Source: Neocallimastix lanati (nom. inval.)
Taxonomy: Eukaryota > Neocallimastigomycota > Neocallimastigomycetes > Neocallimastigales > Neocallimastigaceae
Length of the DNA stretch: 64,000 bases
Assembly: GCA_016946835.1 (NCBI GenBank)
Contig: JACVTC010000082.1
Coordinates: 114,501 to 178,500 of the forward strand
Direction: 5' to 3'
A model generated the notes under the pieces. That model ran no database searches. It had not been told where the DNA came from and saw only the letters and a program-made list of their open reading frames with translations. The translations under genes were made by a program, and so were the position numbers. Every line of letters starts with the position of its first letter. The first letter of the stretch is position 1. This document shows, in pieces, positions 38,693-51,617 of this stretch.

Positions 38693-41145
38693 TTAATTAA
38701 TTTTACGACGACTAAAATCTACCCATTGATAATTGTTAGCAATCCAAATTAATTTTGGTATTAATGATTGATTTATTCTATTCATAAAGTAAAGACCAAT
38801 ATCTGTCAAACCTAAAATATTATTAATATATTTTATGAGAATAATGAAAAGACTAGCAATACCACTAGAAATGTATGACTTTTTTCCATGAATTAGTTGA
38901 ACATTATAATCTACCTTCTTTTTATATCTATTATACTTTTGTGAAGCAGAGGTAATCGAAGTAGAAGAAGATTCTTCACCATATTTATATTTTCCTTTTG
39001 CATTTGTCTTTGAACGTCTTGCATCAAAATTTTCATTATTGTTATAATATTGTCTCTTATACTGATTAAAACTACTAGTTGATGAACTGTCACGATCATA
39101 ATTATTTTCAATTCTTTTAATTGGATTAACGATCCAATGAATAAGATAGGTAAGGAAAGACAATGAAAATACTTTAGTTATATTATTTGGTAATGTAATA
39201 GTAAGAGAATAGGTCATCTCTTTAGGTATTGGCATAGAGGTAAAATAGGTAAATTTTCTGGAAACCTCATTCACAATAGATTTCATAAAGGAGGTTGCTC
39301 CAATAATAGGAATTGTTAATGATAAAGAATTAATGATACCTTGGGCATGATATACTAATTCATCATCCCAACTAACTAATGGATCCTTTTCAAAGAAATA
39401 ATTGATAGCAATTTCAGCATATTTTGGGGTAATAATTTTATTTCCATAATTTGTTCCACGTTTGTCTTCCAAACCACATACCCAAGAAATATAACGCCAT
39501 ACTAAAAGATAATTTTCTTCTTCTTCTTTACTCAATTCAATACCAAATATTCTTTCCATAGCCTTGATACTACCAATTGAAAGATATAAAATTGTTTTAG
39601 CTAACGATATTTGATTAATTGGGAAGAGAGAATCTAATAGTTCTGTAGGTAAAGACATAACTTCCTTTTGAATAGGTGGTAACTCTTGTTCTTGATTATT
39701 CTTTGTCGATGACCTATTGCTTAAACCATTTTTCTTATTTTTACGATGGTTTGGAGTAGGTGAAGATGACGGGGTTGGATAATAATTTGTAATTTTATTT
39801 GAATTAGATTTTGAATCGGATTTGGATTTTAATTTATTTGTTTTACTACCATTTAAGGTACTACTTGTTTTACCTTTCAATAAATTAATATCCTCCTCAT
39901 CTTCATCTACTTCGTTTTGAGAATTAGAATCACTAATTAAATATTGATTGTTCTTACTTTTAGTGCTTGGATATGTAAATTCTATTATTTTCATATCTCT
40001 TTTTGCTTCTGGTTTTGATTTTGAAATTAAACGAAGATTACCTTCTTCATCCATTTCCCAGTTTTCTTTTTCTTTTGCCTTCTGTTTTTTATTCTGCTTT
40101 TCATAATATTTAATACCTTCAGAGAGGTAATCATGTAATTCTTGAAGATCAAATGAATTATCAACATAATCCACTCTAAATTGAGCATGACGACAACGAA
40201 TTTGAATTAAAGATTTCCATGCCACACCCCCTGGTCTTAATGAATCGGACATCATACTTTCAATTATTATTTGACTAGTTTCAAGATAGGAAGGTAAAAG
40301 TTGATTTTTATTCTTCTTCTTTCCATTAGAACCTGATTTTTCTTCTTTTGAATGACCAGAAGAATTTAATGGATCCATTAAGGGTAAAATTGCCCCTTTG
40401 GTCATTGCATAAAGAGTAGTGGAAATCCAAAGAGGTAATCCATATTTCCAGAATACATCTTGTCCTTTACTAATTTTTTCCCAATCGACCCAATATGGTA
40501 CTTGACTTACTAAATCCATAAAATCGGTTGAAGCGCGACGTTTTTGTTTTTGATATTGCTGTAAACGTTGACGTTCATCTTTAGTACGCATTTGTGGAAA
40601 ATATAAATTAGCATTGTTTTCATATTGGAATGGATCCATGCTAGAGTATTTATTATTGTTATTAGGTTCATTTGAAGTAACATTTCGAATAATAACTTTA
40701 TTTGAACTTTCACTAGTCAACACACCTCTTGAACATGACGGGGAAGCTGAAGTGTTTGCAATGTATTGATTTTCAATATTTTTATTATTAAGATGATTAT
40801 ATGCCGTGGATGGAAAGTTTACTTTGGAAACATAATCATTATTCTCCATAGAAAGGAAAACCTTTTGAGATACTGGTAAATCATTTCCCATGGCATTTTG
40901 TACAATAAGTTGAAATACATCTTGTGTGGGTGGAACCTTTAACATTAATAATAAAGATTCTAAAGATCCATCATTTTCTGGAAATAGTACCTCTGAAGGT
41001 TTTTCTGGTAAGCTTTGAACTAATTCATTTTTTTCAGGTACTGAATCTATTGGTTCTTCTCCGTATACTACAGCTTCCATTTCATCTTGTAAAGTTTGTA
41101 CTTCACTATTTTTAATAAAAAATATTATATTAATATTAATAATAA

Positions 41146-41186
<41 letters not shown>

Positions 41187-41784
41187 ATATATATATATAT
41201 ATATTTATATATATTATTTTATCGTTTAATATTTAATAATATTATTTAATATATTTAATAGTTTTAATTATAATTATCAACTTAAATAAGAATTATTACT
41301 CTATTTATATAATAAAAATTTTTATTTTTGCATTATAAATATATTAATATATATATACAAAGAGATAACAAATTTAAATATTAAAAGTTTTCAAAAAATA
41401 AAGACTAATATTAAAAATAAAGATATTTATTTACTTATTACTATAATCATTCAATATATTAAAATCGGGATCCAACGAAATCTCATTATTTAAATGATTG
41501 CTAGATAAAGAAGAAGACGAAGATATATCATTTAACTCATTTTTTATATCTTCTCCATATGGAATTAAATTTCCAGGACTAGCGTCAACAATAAATGAAC
41601 TATTATTATTTAATGAATTATTATCATTTACTGAAGTTGTTGGTGCTGATTTAGGATTTTTTGGTTTAGGTTCAGGATAAAGAGGTGAATTTTTTAAATC
41701 ATTGTGCATTTGAATGATAGAATCACTGAGTAAATCAGGTGTTTCCTCTTCGTAATTATTATCATTTACTGTATTTATTATCAT
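38693..41784 (-). CDS. DUF2236 / mpaB / Lcp-type heme oxygenase-fold protein
   Basis: Two exons, 41435-41784 and 38693-41105, give 920 aa. The N-terminal 300 residues are acidic and Asn/Ser-rich. The conserved domain starts at about 323 with VDWEKISKGQDVFWKYGLPL. It contains ETSQ..., then SLRPGGVAWKSL and IQIRCRHAQFR, and later FPINQISLAKTILYLSIG and YLLVWRYISWVCGLEDKR. These are the hallmarks of the mpaB / latex-clearing-protein family (PF09995). Thr393 and His423 are exactly 30 residues apart, the same spacing I recall between Thr168 and the heme-ligand His198 in Lcp. The Arg expected four residues before that Thr is Ser. About 170 Lys/Ser/Asn-rich residues split the domain between the His motif and PINQ. 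Two or three hydrophobic segments suggest membrane association. Family members cleave or oxidise hydrophobic substrates; the substrate here is unknown. Confidence 0.8.
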
Positions 41785-44700
41785 CTTGTTTTTACTTTCC
41801 TTATAATGTATTTATATTTATGTATATTAGTATTAAATTTTAATTTTTATTTTTTTTTTTTTGTAATAGATTTTTTATTATATAAAATATTAATTTAATT
41901 AAATTGTGTTAATACGCGCAATATACGTAATTAAAACTATAATATAATATATATTGATAAATTTATTTGCTTTATGAATAGAATTGAATGGTAATGAATT
42001 TTAAACATTATATATAATTAATTTATCTTATTTTTTTTTCAATAATTAAACATAATAATTATTAAAAATTTATAAGAAAGATATCTATACACAAATTTGA
42101 AAAAAAAAAAAAAAAAAAAATCGTGAATCAAATTTTAATATAGATACTGAATTAAGATTTTGAATTAATTTTTTCTAAATGGAAAAATGGTTAAATTAGT
42201 ATTATATATATATTCGTTTTTTTTTTTTAAAAAAAAAAAAAAATAAAAATAAAAATAAAAATCCTGTTTATTGTTATTTAATTTATAAAAATAATATATT
42301 GAATTTTCTCTTTTTTTACTTTTATAAAATATGGAATATTTTATAACTATATATAATACAATAAATTAAAGGGCAATGTCAATATTTTTTTCCTTCAGTT
42401 TGAAATATTTTTCAATGGTTTCAATTGTAATAAAAAAAAAAAAAAATGAAATTTTGAAATTTAAATTTCAATTTTTCTTTTTTCTTTAAATTGTATATTT
42501 TAGTTTTCAATCATAACTATTGTTTTAAAGATAATTATATAATTATCTTATACTATAATAACATTTATTATTAATACTAATTTCGTTAAAAAATATTTTT
42601 TTAACTACTTAATATATAATAATTAAATTGTTATCGTTTATTTATTATATATATATATATATATATTTTATTTTTTTTTTTTTTTTATTATAAAAAAAAA
42701 AAAATTAAAATTTTCATTACTTTAAGAAATAATTAATTTCATTTTTAAAAAAAAAAAAAAAAAAAATTAATTTAATTTTAATTAATTAAAAAAATAATTT
42801 AAGATTAAATTAAATTTTATAAGGACTTAAACAAATAAGAAATTTTAAATAGTTGTGTAACTGTAAATTACTTTGGAATATAATAATAATTATAATGGTA
42901 AAAAAAAAAATAAATAAATAAATATTCTAAACATAAAAAAAAAAAAAGAATAAAAAATAAAAATACTAATAACAGCAATTAAAAATTTTAATGATATAGA
43001 AATATATAATTATATATAAAAAATTGTATAATAATTAAAAAATGATAATCATACAACATTATATTTATTTGTAATATAAGGTAATATTAAATAAATAAAT
43101 ATAACTAAAAAAATATACAGTATTTTTGTATTATTAATTATTTTATAAAAAAAAATTTTTTAATTAAATATTTATAATAATTAGTTTAATTAATTCTCTT
43201 TTTGTTAATTATTTCTATTTTATTTTTGTTTTTTGCTTTTGTTTTTGTTTTTGTTTTTGTTTTTGTTCTTATTTAAAAAAAAAAATAATAAAATGTTTTT
43301 ATTATATTTTTATTATTTTTAACTCTTATTATTAATTTTTAAAATTTGGTTATTATAATTATTAACTTTAATATTATAGTATTTTAATAAAAAATATATT
43401 TTATTGGCTATATTATAAAAAAAAAAAAAAAAAAAAAAATACAAACCTTTCATTAATTTATAAGTAAATATTCAAACTCCGAATTATTATAAAAATAATG
43501 AATATTATTTGAGTTTTGAATAGATAAAAAAAGGAAAAAAAGTCATTTCTGTGTATTTATTTATTAAAAAAGTTATTATATTATAATGAATAAAACTAAT
43601 TTTTTTTTTGTTATTTTTTATCAAAGTAATTATCAATTCTAAAAATTTATATTTGATTTATAATCTAATTAAATCATTATTATTATTAATAAATTTATTT
43701 ATTTGTTTATTATAATTTTTTATTATTATTTATTATTATTTATTATTATTTATTATTATACAATATTAATTGTTATTATTACTATTATTTGTTTTTATTA
43801 TTTATTATTACTATAACTATTATTTATTAATATTATAACTATTATTTGCTATTATTATTTATTATTTTTTTATTATTATTATTTATTATTTCTATAACTA
43901 TCATCTTGGCTAATACTATAAAAATTTTAAATATGATATTAAATTATTATGAAATAAAAGTTATTAAACTCATATTAAATATTTAAATTGGTTAATAAAT
44001 CATATCATAATAATTTTTCTATATTATATATAAATTATAAAGTCTGTTATAAATTTTAACAAAATTTATAATTCTCTAGTGGATATATAATAATGCAATT
44101 ATTTTTTTAATATAAATTTTAAAAAAAAAAAAAAAATAAAGAATAAAAAACTAATTATCGAAATATGAAAATAAATATTGATTAATATTAAAAAATATAT
44201 ATATAAACATATATATAATACCTTTAAAAGGTTAGATATTAAACAACATTAATTTTTTATAAAAAAATTTTTTTAATTACTATTAATTAATTTTTATTTT
44301 TCCTTTTGAATAATATATTTAAAATATTTATTTTATTTTTAAACTACTCTAAATAAAATAATATAATGTTTTTTTTTTTATTTATTTATCCAAATAGTTA
44401 ATTACTATTATGTAACTGATAAAAAAAATTTTTTTATTATTATTATTAGAATTTTTAACTTTAAAGTTTATAATTAAGCGTGAGTAATATATATTAATGA
44501 TAATTATACCATATTATTTTAGCTTTCTAAAATATATAAAAGAATAAGTATTATTTTTATTTCCATTAAAAGGAAAGGTTATCTTTTTTTTTTTTTTATT
44601 TAAAAAAAAAAAAATTAATTTACATTTTGGTATTAAAAGTATTAATAATAAATATTTTTTAATTCAAAATGATAATAATAATTATTTCTATAAATTATTA

Positions 44701-46360
44701 TTATTATATAAAAAAACTATCCTATTTGTAATTATAGAAATAAATAATAATGATAATGCCATACTTTTTTTGCATTAACAATGATATTATGATAATAAAA
44801 TATTAATATTCTTTTTAATAATTAAAAAAATTTAATATAGGATAATATTAATTATATTAACATATATATTATCCCTGAAAAGTTTATTTTTTTTTACTAA
44901 TATATATGAGATTATAAACATAGTAATGTTGAATAGCGTATAATCAATGAAATTCTAATAAAAATTTTGCATTGTTTCATTTTAGAAATACTATAATATC
45001 ATAATATTAGGTTTAAACAATAATGAAAGTTATCATTAATGAATTACATTTGTGAACTAGAAATTAATTTACAAATTTTAATAAAATATATAAAAAAGAA
45101 AGCAAAAACGAAACATTTCATAAAAATACAAAAATAATCATAGAAACTAAGTAAAAAAAAATAAAAAATAGAAAATAAAACAAAAAAACAAAAATAAATA
45201 TAAAATATATTAAATAAAATTATTGAAAACTTTATTTTTATTTTTATTATTTAAATATCGATTTATATATAAATTTAATTTTTTTTTTTTTATGTTAAAT
45301 GATATAAATAATTAATTTTTAAATTAGAAATACTAATAAATGATATAAATATTTATAATATTTTAATATAAATAAATTGTAATTAGTACAATAGTTATTC
45401 ATATTATAAACTGTAAATATATTAAATTTTTTGTTTTTATAAATAAATATTAATTATATGGAATATTTAATTTTAATTCAATTTTTTCTTCTAATAAATA
45501 TACTAAATATTAATTATTGATAAATAATATCAACAAAATAAAAAATGATATATATTTTTAAATATTGTAGAGACTTTTGACTTTTCAGTATTTAAATTTT
45601 CTATTAAGATATTGATAATAAAATTTAAAAAAAAAATGAATGCTATATATTTTTATTTAAAATGTCGATTTATTTCCATCTTTAATAATATCATTAACTG
45701 AATTATGTAAAAATTTCTGATACTGATAATATTATAGAAATGTTCATATTGTATTTAAAATAATTGATATATAATTAATATTCAAAAAAAAAATTAATAT
45801 ACAACAACAAATAAATAATATCTTTTATTTTATAGAATGAGGAAATTACAATTTAAATTTATAATTGAAATATAATAAAAAATCTAAATATTATTTTATA
45901 ATTTTTTTTATAACTTTATAAATAAAAATTTATGCAATTAATATCATATATTAGTTTTGCCAATTAGTAATTATTATGATATTAGTACGGAATATTAGGA
46001 ATATTGTAAATATTAAGAATTTTGTATCATAATAATAATAATAATAATAATAGTAATAGTAATATAGGAATAATAAAAAGAAATAAAATGATAAGAATTT
46101 TGTATCATAAAAATAATAATAATAATAATAGTAATAGTAATATAGGAATAATGAAAAGAAATAAAATGATATTTTTAATTATATAAAATAAATATATAAT
46201 TATTAAAATATTTATGAAATATTTATTTAAAATATTAATGATTATTGTAGTTTATTATTTGTCTACTTTTTTTTATTTTCCAATAATAATAATATTTATA
46301 TTGTTGTTTATATTATTTATTTATAATATAATAAATATAAACCTATAGGCTTTTTTTTTA

Positions 46361-46394
<34 letters not shown>

Positions 46395-47741
46395 TTATTA
46401 ATTTTTTTTTTTATTATATAAACTTTTTATTTTATCTAAATTTTATTTATAAATAAATATTGTATAATAAATAAAAAAAATATTAAAGAAGGAAAAGTTT
46501 AATTATTAGGTAAATAAATAAATTTATTTATATTCTTCTTATACACATATATAAATCATTATTTTTTAATAATGTAATTTTATATTTTATTTACACATCA
46601 CATTGTTGGTTCTAATAATAGAAACGTTTAATTGTTAATTAAAAATGTTTTTTAATAAAAACAAATTTTCATGCTCTTATCATCAATAAAATTAAAAAAA
46701 AAAAAAAAATGGAAATTTATTATTAAAAAAATAATAATAATAATAATAATAAAGGATATTTTTTTGATTTGTGTAATAATCTTATAAATTATAAAATTTA
46801 CTTTTTATTATTAAATAAAATTTACATCACATTAATTATTCATAATAATATTTATATTATCTGTTATAATTTTTTTATATTAAAAAAAAAGTATATTCAT
46901 AATAAATTAATTATGTATCAAAGAATTAAATTAAAATTAATTTATTTATTAATAAAATAAATATTTTTTTTAAATTTTATTTAATAATTAAATTATTAAT
47001 ATAAATAATATTATTTTATTTTATTTTATTTAATAAATTAAGTTTTATTTAATATTTAATATTTTTTTACTTTTTTTTTTTTTTTTTTTTTTTTTAAAAT
47101 TGATATTTTTTTTTTTTTAAAAAAAAATATATATATATAAAAGCATTCAGTATCCATGAATGCTTATAATTTTTTTTTTTTAATTTTGTATTTATCATAA
47201 AATAAAATAGAAATAATAAAAATTATATATTAGAAAAATACTTTAGAAATAGTAAAAGTTAATAGCATATTTCCATATATTTAATGAAATTGTATGTTAT
47301 ATATTTACAAGAAATATATAAATTCAATAAAAGTCAAATATTTAATCTTATTTTTATTTTATTATTATAAATATTTTAAAGAAACACATATTTAAAAAAG
47401 AAAAAAGAAAAAAGAAAAAAATTATATATATATATTAATAAAAAAAAATAAAAAAAATTTCAAAATCTTTATATATTATATCCATTATTTAGCAATTAAT
47501 TCTATAAAAATGGTTATACTAATTATATGAATACTAATAATTCAAATTGAAAATAAAAATATTTTATACATATTTCATAATTATTAAATTTCAATCAAAT
47601 ATAATATACAAAACCATTCAAAATCTCATTATTATTAAATTTCAATTAAATATTATATATAAAATAAATAATTATTATAATTTAATATATCTTACTTTTT
47701 ATACATATATATATATTAAATTATAATAAGATAATAATAAA
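41785..47741. other. 6-kb gene-free AT-rich region
   Basis: The region contains only low-complexity A/T sequence, imperfect TTATTA tracts at 43720-43870, and a 78-bp tandem duplication at 46015-46170. Short open frames here consist of Ile/Leu/Phe/Lys/Asn and have no family resemblance. Confidence 0.6.
46015..46170. repeat. 78-bp tandem duplication
   Basis: AAGAATTTTGTATCATAA at 46015 recurs at 46093. The copies stay almost identical through the AAT/AGT trinucleotide stretch and GAAATAAAATGATA. Confidence 0.9.
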
Positions 47742-48692
47742 ATGATTAACTACAACTTTGAAGAAGAAAAAGAATGTATAGATTTCTTTAAAGGAAATCT
47801 TACTAAACAAGAATTAAATCAAGCAAAAATATATAACGTAAGAAATAATGTATATTTATTAATTAAACCATTCACAAGTCAATTTTTCTATTGGACTCTA
47901 TTATTACTAATACTACATCATTTTAATTTCAAAAAATCTATTATTAAAATTATTATTTCTCACTATATTTTAAGAACCATTGGTGATATGCTTGATTCAT
48001 ATGCTTCTAGATATACCGATTATTATCATAAAGTCAACGGTATCTGTGTGAAGGAACCTGTTACAAAAGTAGAACACCATCCTCTAAGATGGTTTATTTC
48101 TCGTCAACTTGCTGGTATATTTTGGTATTCAGGAGAAATTGTTGCTGATTGGTATCCTTTATTACGTACAAAAGCTATTGCTGATAACCAAAAAGATGTT
48201 TGGTATATCTATTTAACATGTTTTATATTCAATTTGTCAAAAATAACTATGATATTTTATCACTTTACTGTTGATAAAATGGAAATTAGAGAAAAAGAAG
48301 ATTATTTTTATAGCATCTTTTGGGCCATCTATCTTGTTAGTCTTTGTTGTTCATTACTTTATGACAGTTCCGTCTATATTGCTATGAGACGTGCAATTTT
48401 AAAAGACACTGCTAATATTAATTTTGGTTTTCTTAAAAAATTTAGAAACATCTCTGAATATCGTATCTTAGTTTCTGCTATTATTGGTCTTATTGGTATA
48501 CCTATTATGGGTACTTCAGCAATACTAAGATTAAAATACAGTGATTATGATTGGTCTTTTGAAGACTTACGAATTTTTTTTGTAAATACTTCCTATTATA
48601 TGATGTTTATTGATCAATTAATGTTATATTCCATAACTAATGAAGAAAATTCCTTATCTTCAAGTAAAAATAGTAAATTATTTATCATTTGA
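47742..48692 (+). CDS. Multipass membrane protein, family not recognised
   Basis: A single exon of 316 aa starts at ATG 47742, and its codon content is clearly more complex than the flanks. Hydrophobic segments occur at about 46-62, 65-80, 168-190, 198-222, 243-263 and 280-298, which suggests five or six membrane passes. Between the second and third lies a loop of about 80 residues with well-defined motifs: RTIGDMLDSYASRYTDYYHK, EHHPLRWFISRQLAG, FWYSGEIVADWYPLLRTKAI. The N-terminal 40 residues are polar and the C-terminus is Ser-rich. No signal peptide, enzyme motif or known transporter signature was recognised. Paired acidic and aromatic residues near membranes could form a binding site, but that is speculation. 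It could be a lineage-specific family. Confidence 0.75.
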   Translation: MINYNFEEEKECIDFFKGNLTKQELNQAKIYNVRNNVYLLIKPFTSQFFYWTLLLLILHHFNFKKSIIKIIISHYILRTIGDMLDSYASRYTDYYHKVNGICVKEPVTKVEHHPLRWFISRQLAGIFWYSGEIVADWYPLLRTKAIADNQKDVWYIYLTCFIFNLSKITMIFYHFTVDKMEIREKEDYFYSIFWAIYLVSLCCSLLYDSSVYIAMRRAILKDTANINFGFLKKFRNISEYRILVSAIIGLIGIPIMGTSAILRLKYSDYDWSFEDLRIFFVNTSYYMMFIDQLMLYSITNEENSLSSSKNSKLFII

Positions 48693-50630
48693 CAATTAAA
48701 TCAAAGTAGGAATACTTCATACTTTAAATTAAACTAAAAAATATTTTAAAAATAAATAAAAAAAAATATTTTAAAAATAAATAACTTTTTATATATATAT
48801 TTTCCAAATTTTAATTAATTTATAATTAATGGAAAATAACTTTTTTATTTAGTATTTATACCAAGCACAAACACACACACACAAAAAAAAAAAAAGTATA
48901 CCAATATTATTTTCGTTTAATAATATATTATATGATATAGATATAGATATATTCCTTTATTTTTTATTTTTTTCTTTTCTTAAATGATGAAATAAGAATA
49001 ATAGATTTATAATAATATAGTATTATTTTTATTTTATCATTTTTTTAACTATATTTTTGATGTAATAAAATATACTTATATATATATATTAAATTATCTT
49101 TATTATTTATGATTAATTATATTTACTATAATAAAAAAAAAAAAAAAAATTATGAAATTTTGAATTAAAAAAGAAATTAAAAAATAGAATATAGAAAAAT
49201 AAATAATTACATATATTATTTAATAAAGTTAATTTATATTTTTAAATACTTGTATAAATCAATATATTAAAATATTCATTATATTCATTATAAAATATAT
49301 TAAAATATTCATTATATTCATTATAAAATATATTAAAATATTCATTATATTCATTATAAAATATATTAAAATATTCATTATATTCATTATAAAATAATTA
49401 TATAAATATATAATAATATAAATATTTTTTTTTTTTTTTTTTTTTTTTTGATAATTATTTGAAAAAGTTTAAAATTGAATAAAATTTAATAAAAAATTTA
49501 ATATATATATATATTAATATTAATATAAAATACCTTTCTCTTGTTTTTTTACTAAAAGAAAATATATATCCTTCAAAAAATATAATATAATTTTGATATA
49601 AAAATTGTATTTTTTAACAAATTTTAAACTAAAAAATATTAAAATAATCATTTAATTTATATATTTTTAATTGTAAATTGATAATATTTTTATATGTTAA
49701 TTCTTTTTTTTTCGTTCATTATAATTTTTTTCCCATTAATTTATACATTCTTTTTTATAAATTACGAAAGTGAAATTTTATAGATGTCTTTCTATAAGCA
49801 TAATTTTTAATTATCTAACATAATTTAAATTATAAATTATAACAAATAAATATATTTTCTATTTATTCAATGTTTAATTATAAAATAATATATATATAAG
49901 TACTGTCGTCAGTAAGCAATTCATTTTATTTCTATAATTTTATTAATCAATTATTTAAGTAATTAAAGCACTAAACTGAATATTAAAATAAATTCATACA
50001 ATTAATATTAAAATATTCAATTAATTTTACATTTTATAATGATATTAAAAATTAGTTAAAGATTTTATTAATGATTATTGAAGAGATTAAAAATTTTTTT
50101 AAAAAGTAAATAAAAAATTTAAAAAATATAATCTAGACATATATATACATTAATATAAATATTAAATATCCTCTCTCTTGTTTAATACTAAAATATTTTT
50201 GTATATATATATCATTCTAATGAATATTATTATTTATTATTTAAAGCAATTTATTTTATAATAATAATTTAAATAATCAATTCAAGAGAAAAGAAGGCGT
50301 TTTAATAATAATAATGCTTTAAATAATTTTAGTATAAAATATATAAAAAAATATATATTTTATTTTATATTCATATTATATTAATAATATATAATATTTT
50401 TTTGGAAGTACATATATTCTTTTACAGTATTAAACAAGGAGAGGGGCATTTTATATATATATATTTAATTTTCATTAAGACTGTGGCCGGTTATATCAGA
50501 AGTAATTTCTTCATAGTATTCTGTAAAAGGGTTAAGTTGAACACCTTGAGATATTTATACATTTCCTGCTTTATTTTAAAGTATTTTTATATGTTTATTA
50601 CTGATTATATTCAATAATAAAAAATTGGTT
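48693..50630. other. Intergenic with diverged repeats, no gene
   Basis: The stretch 49440-49600 resembles 50080-50230; both contain TTAATATAAA..TACC/TCCT..CTCTCTTGTTT followed by ACTAAAA. The frame at 50402-50617 starts with a non-ATG codon and is not supported as a gene, although 50430-50580 is slightly GC-richer. Confidence 0.5.
49262..49395. repeat. 33-bp tandem repeat, 4 copies
   Basis: The unit AAATATATTAAAATATTC + ATTATATTCATTATA repeats four times with no visible change. Confidence 0.95.
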
Positions 50631-50639
50631 TAAACACAA

Positions 50640-51586
50640 AAGTATCAACTTTTACTAATCAATTTATTATTATATATAATTAAATCATAATAAAAAATAT
50701 GTATAAATTTATTATTTTTACATAAATTTATGCTAAATCATATGCCTTTTAAAACTGAATATTATTAATATTATTATAAATATACAGTTTTTTTCATAAA
50801 ATAATTATGTTGTACGAATCCTTCTCTTGACAATTTCAGTAATATATAAATTTAAGAAAATTTTTTTTTTTTTTTTTGTTTATGAAATGATTAATTTCAC
50901 AATGTTTTTTTTTTTTTTTTTTTTTTTTATTGAAATTCACTTTCATCAAATTTCATAATAATCCTTTACCAAACTGATTAAATATAACAAAAAAAAAGTA
51001 TAAATCTATTGAATATACATAGATTTATGATAAATCATATGTTTTATATTGTTTAGAAGTAAAATCTATATATTATATGTAATAAAAAGAAGTTTTAGTA
51101 ATAAATATATATAATTTTTATATTTTAAATAATATAAATAATATATGTATATATTTTTTATTATTTTGAAATGATTATTTTATAATTTTTTTTTATTATG
51201 AAATGATTAATTTTATAATTTTTTTATTAATATGAATTTTTTTTTTTTTTTTTTTTGAAATTCATTTTCATCAAATTTCATAATAATCCTTTACCAAACT
51301 AATTAAATATAACAAAAAAAAAAAGTATAAATCTATTGAATTTACATAGATTTATGATAAATCATATGTTTTATATTGTTAAGAAGTAAAATCTTTATAT
51401 TATATGTAATAAAAAGAAGTTTTAGTAATGAATATATATAATTTTTATATTTTAAATAATATAAATAATATATATTTTTTTTATTATTATGAAATGATTA
51501 ATTTTATAATTTTTTTTATTATGAAATGATTAATATTATAATTTTTTTTTATTATGAAATGATTAATTTTATAATTTTTTTATTAA

Positions 51587-51617
<31 letters not shown>

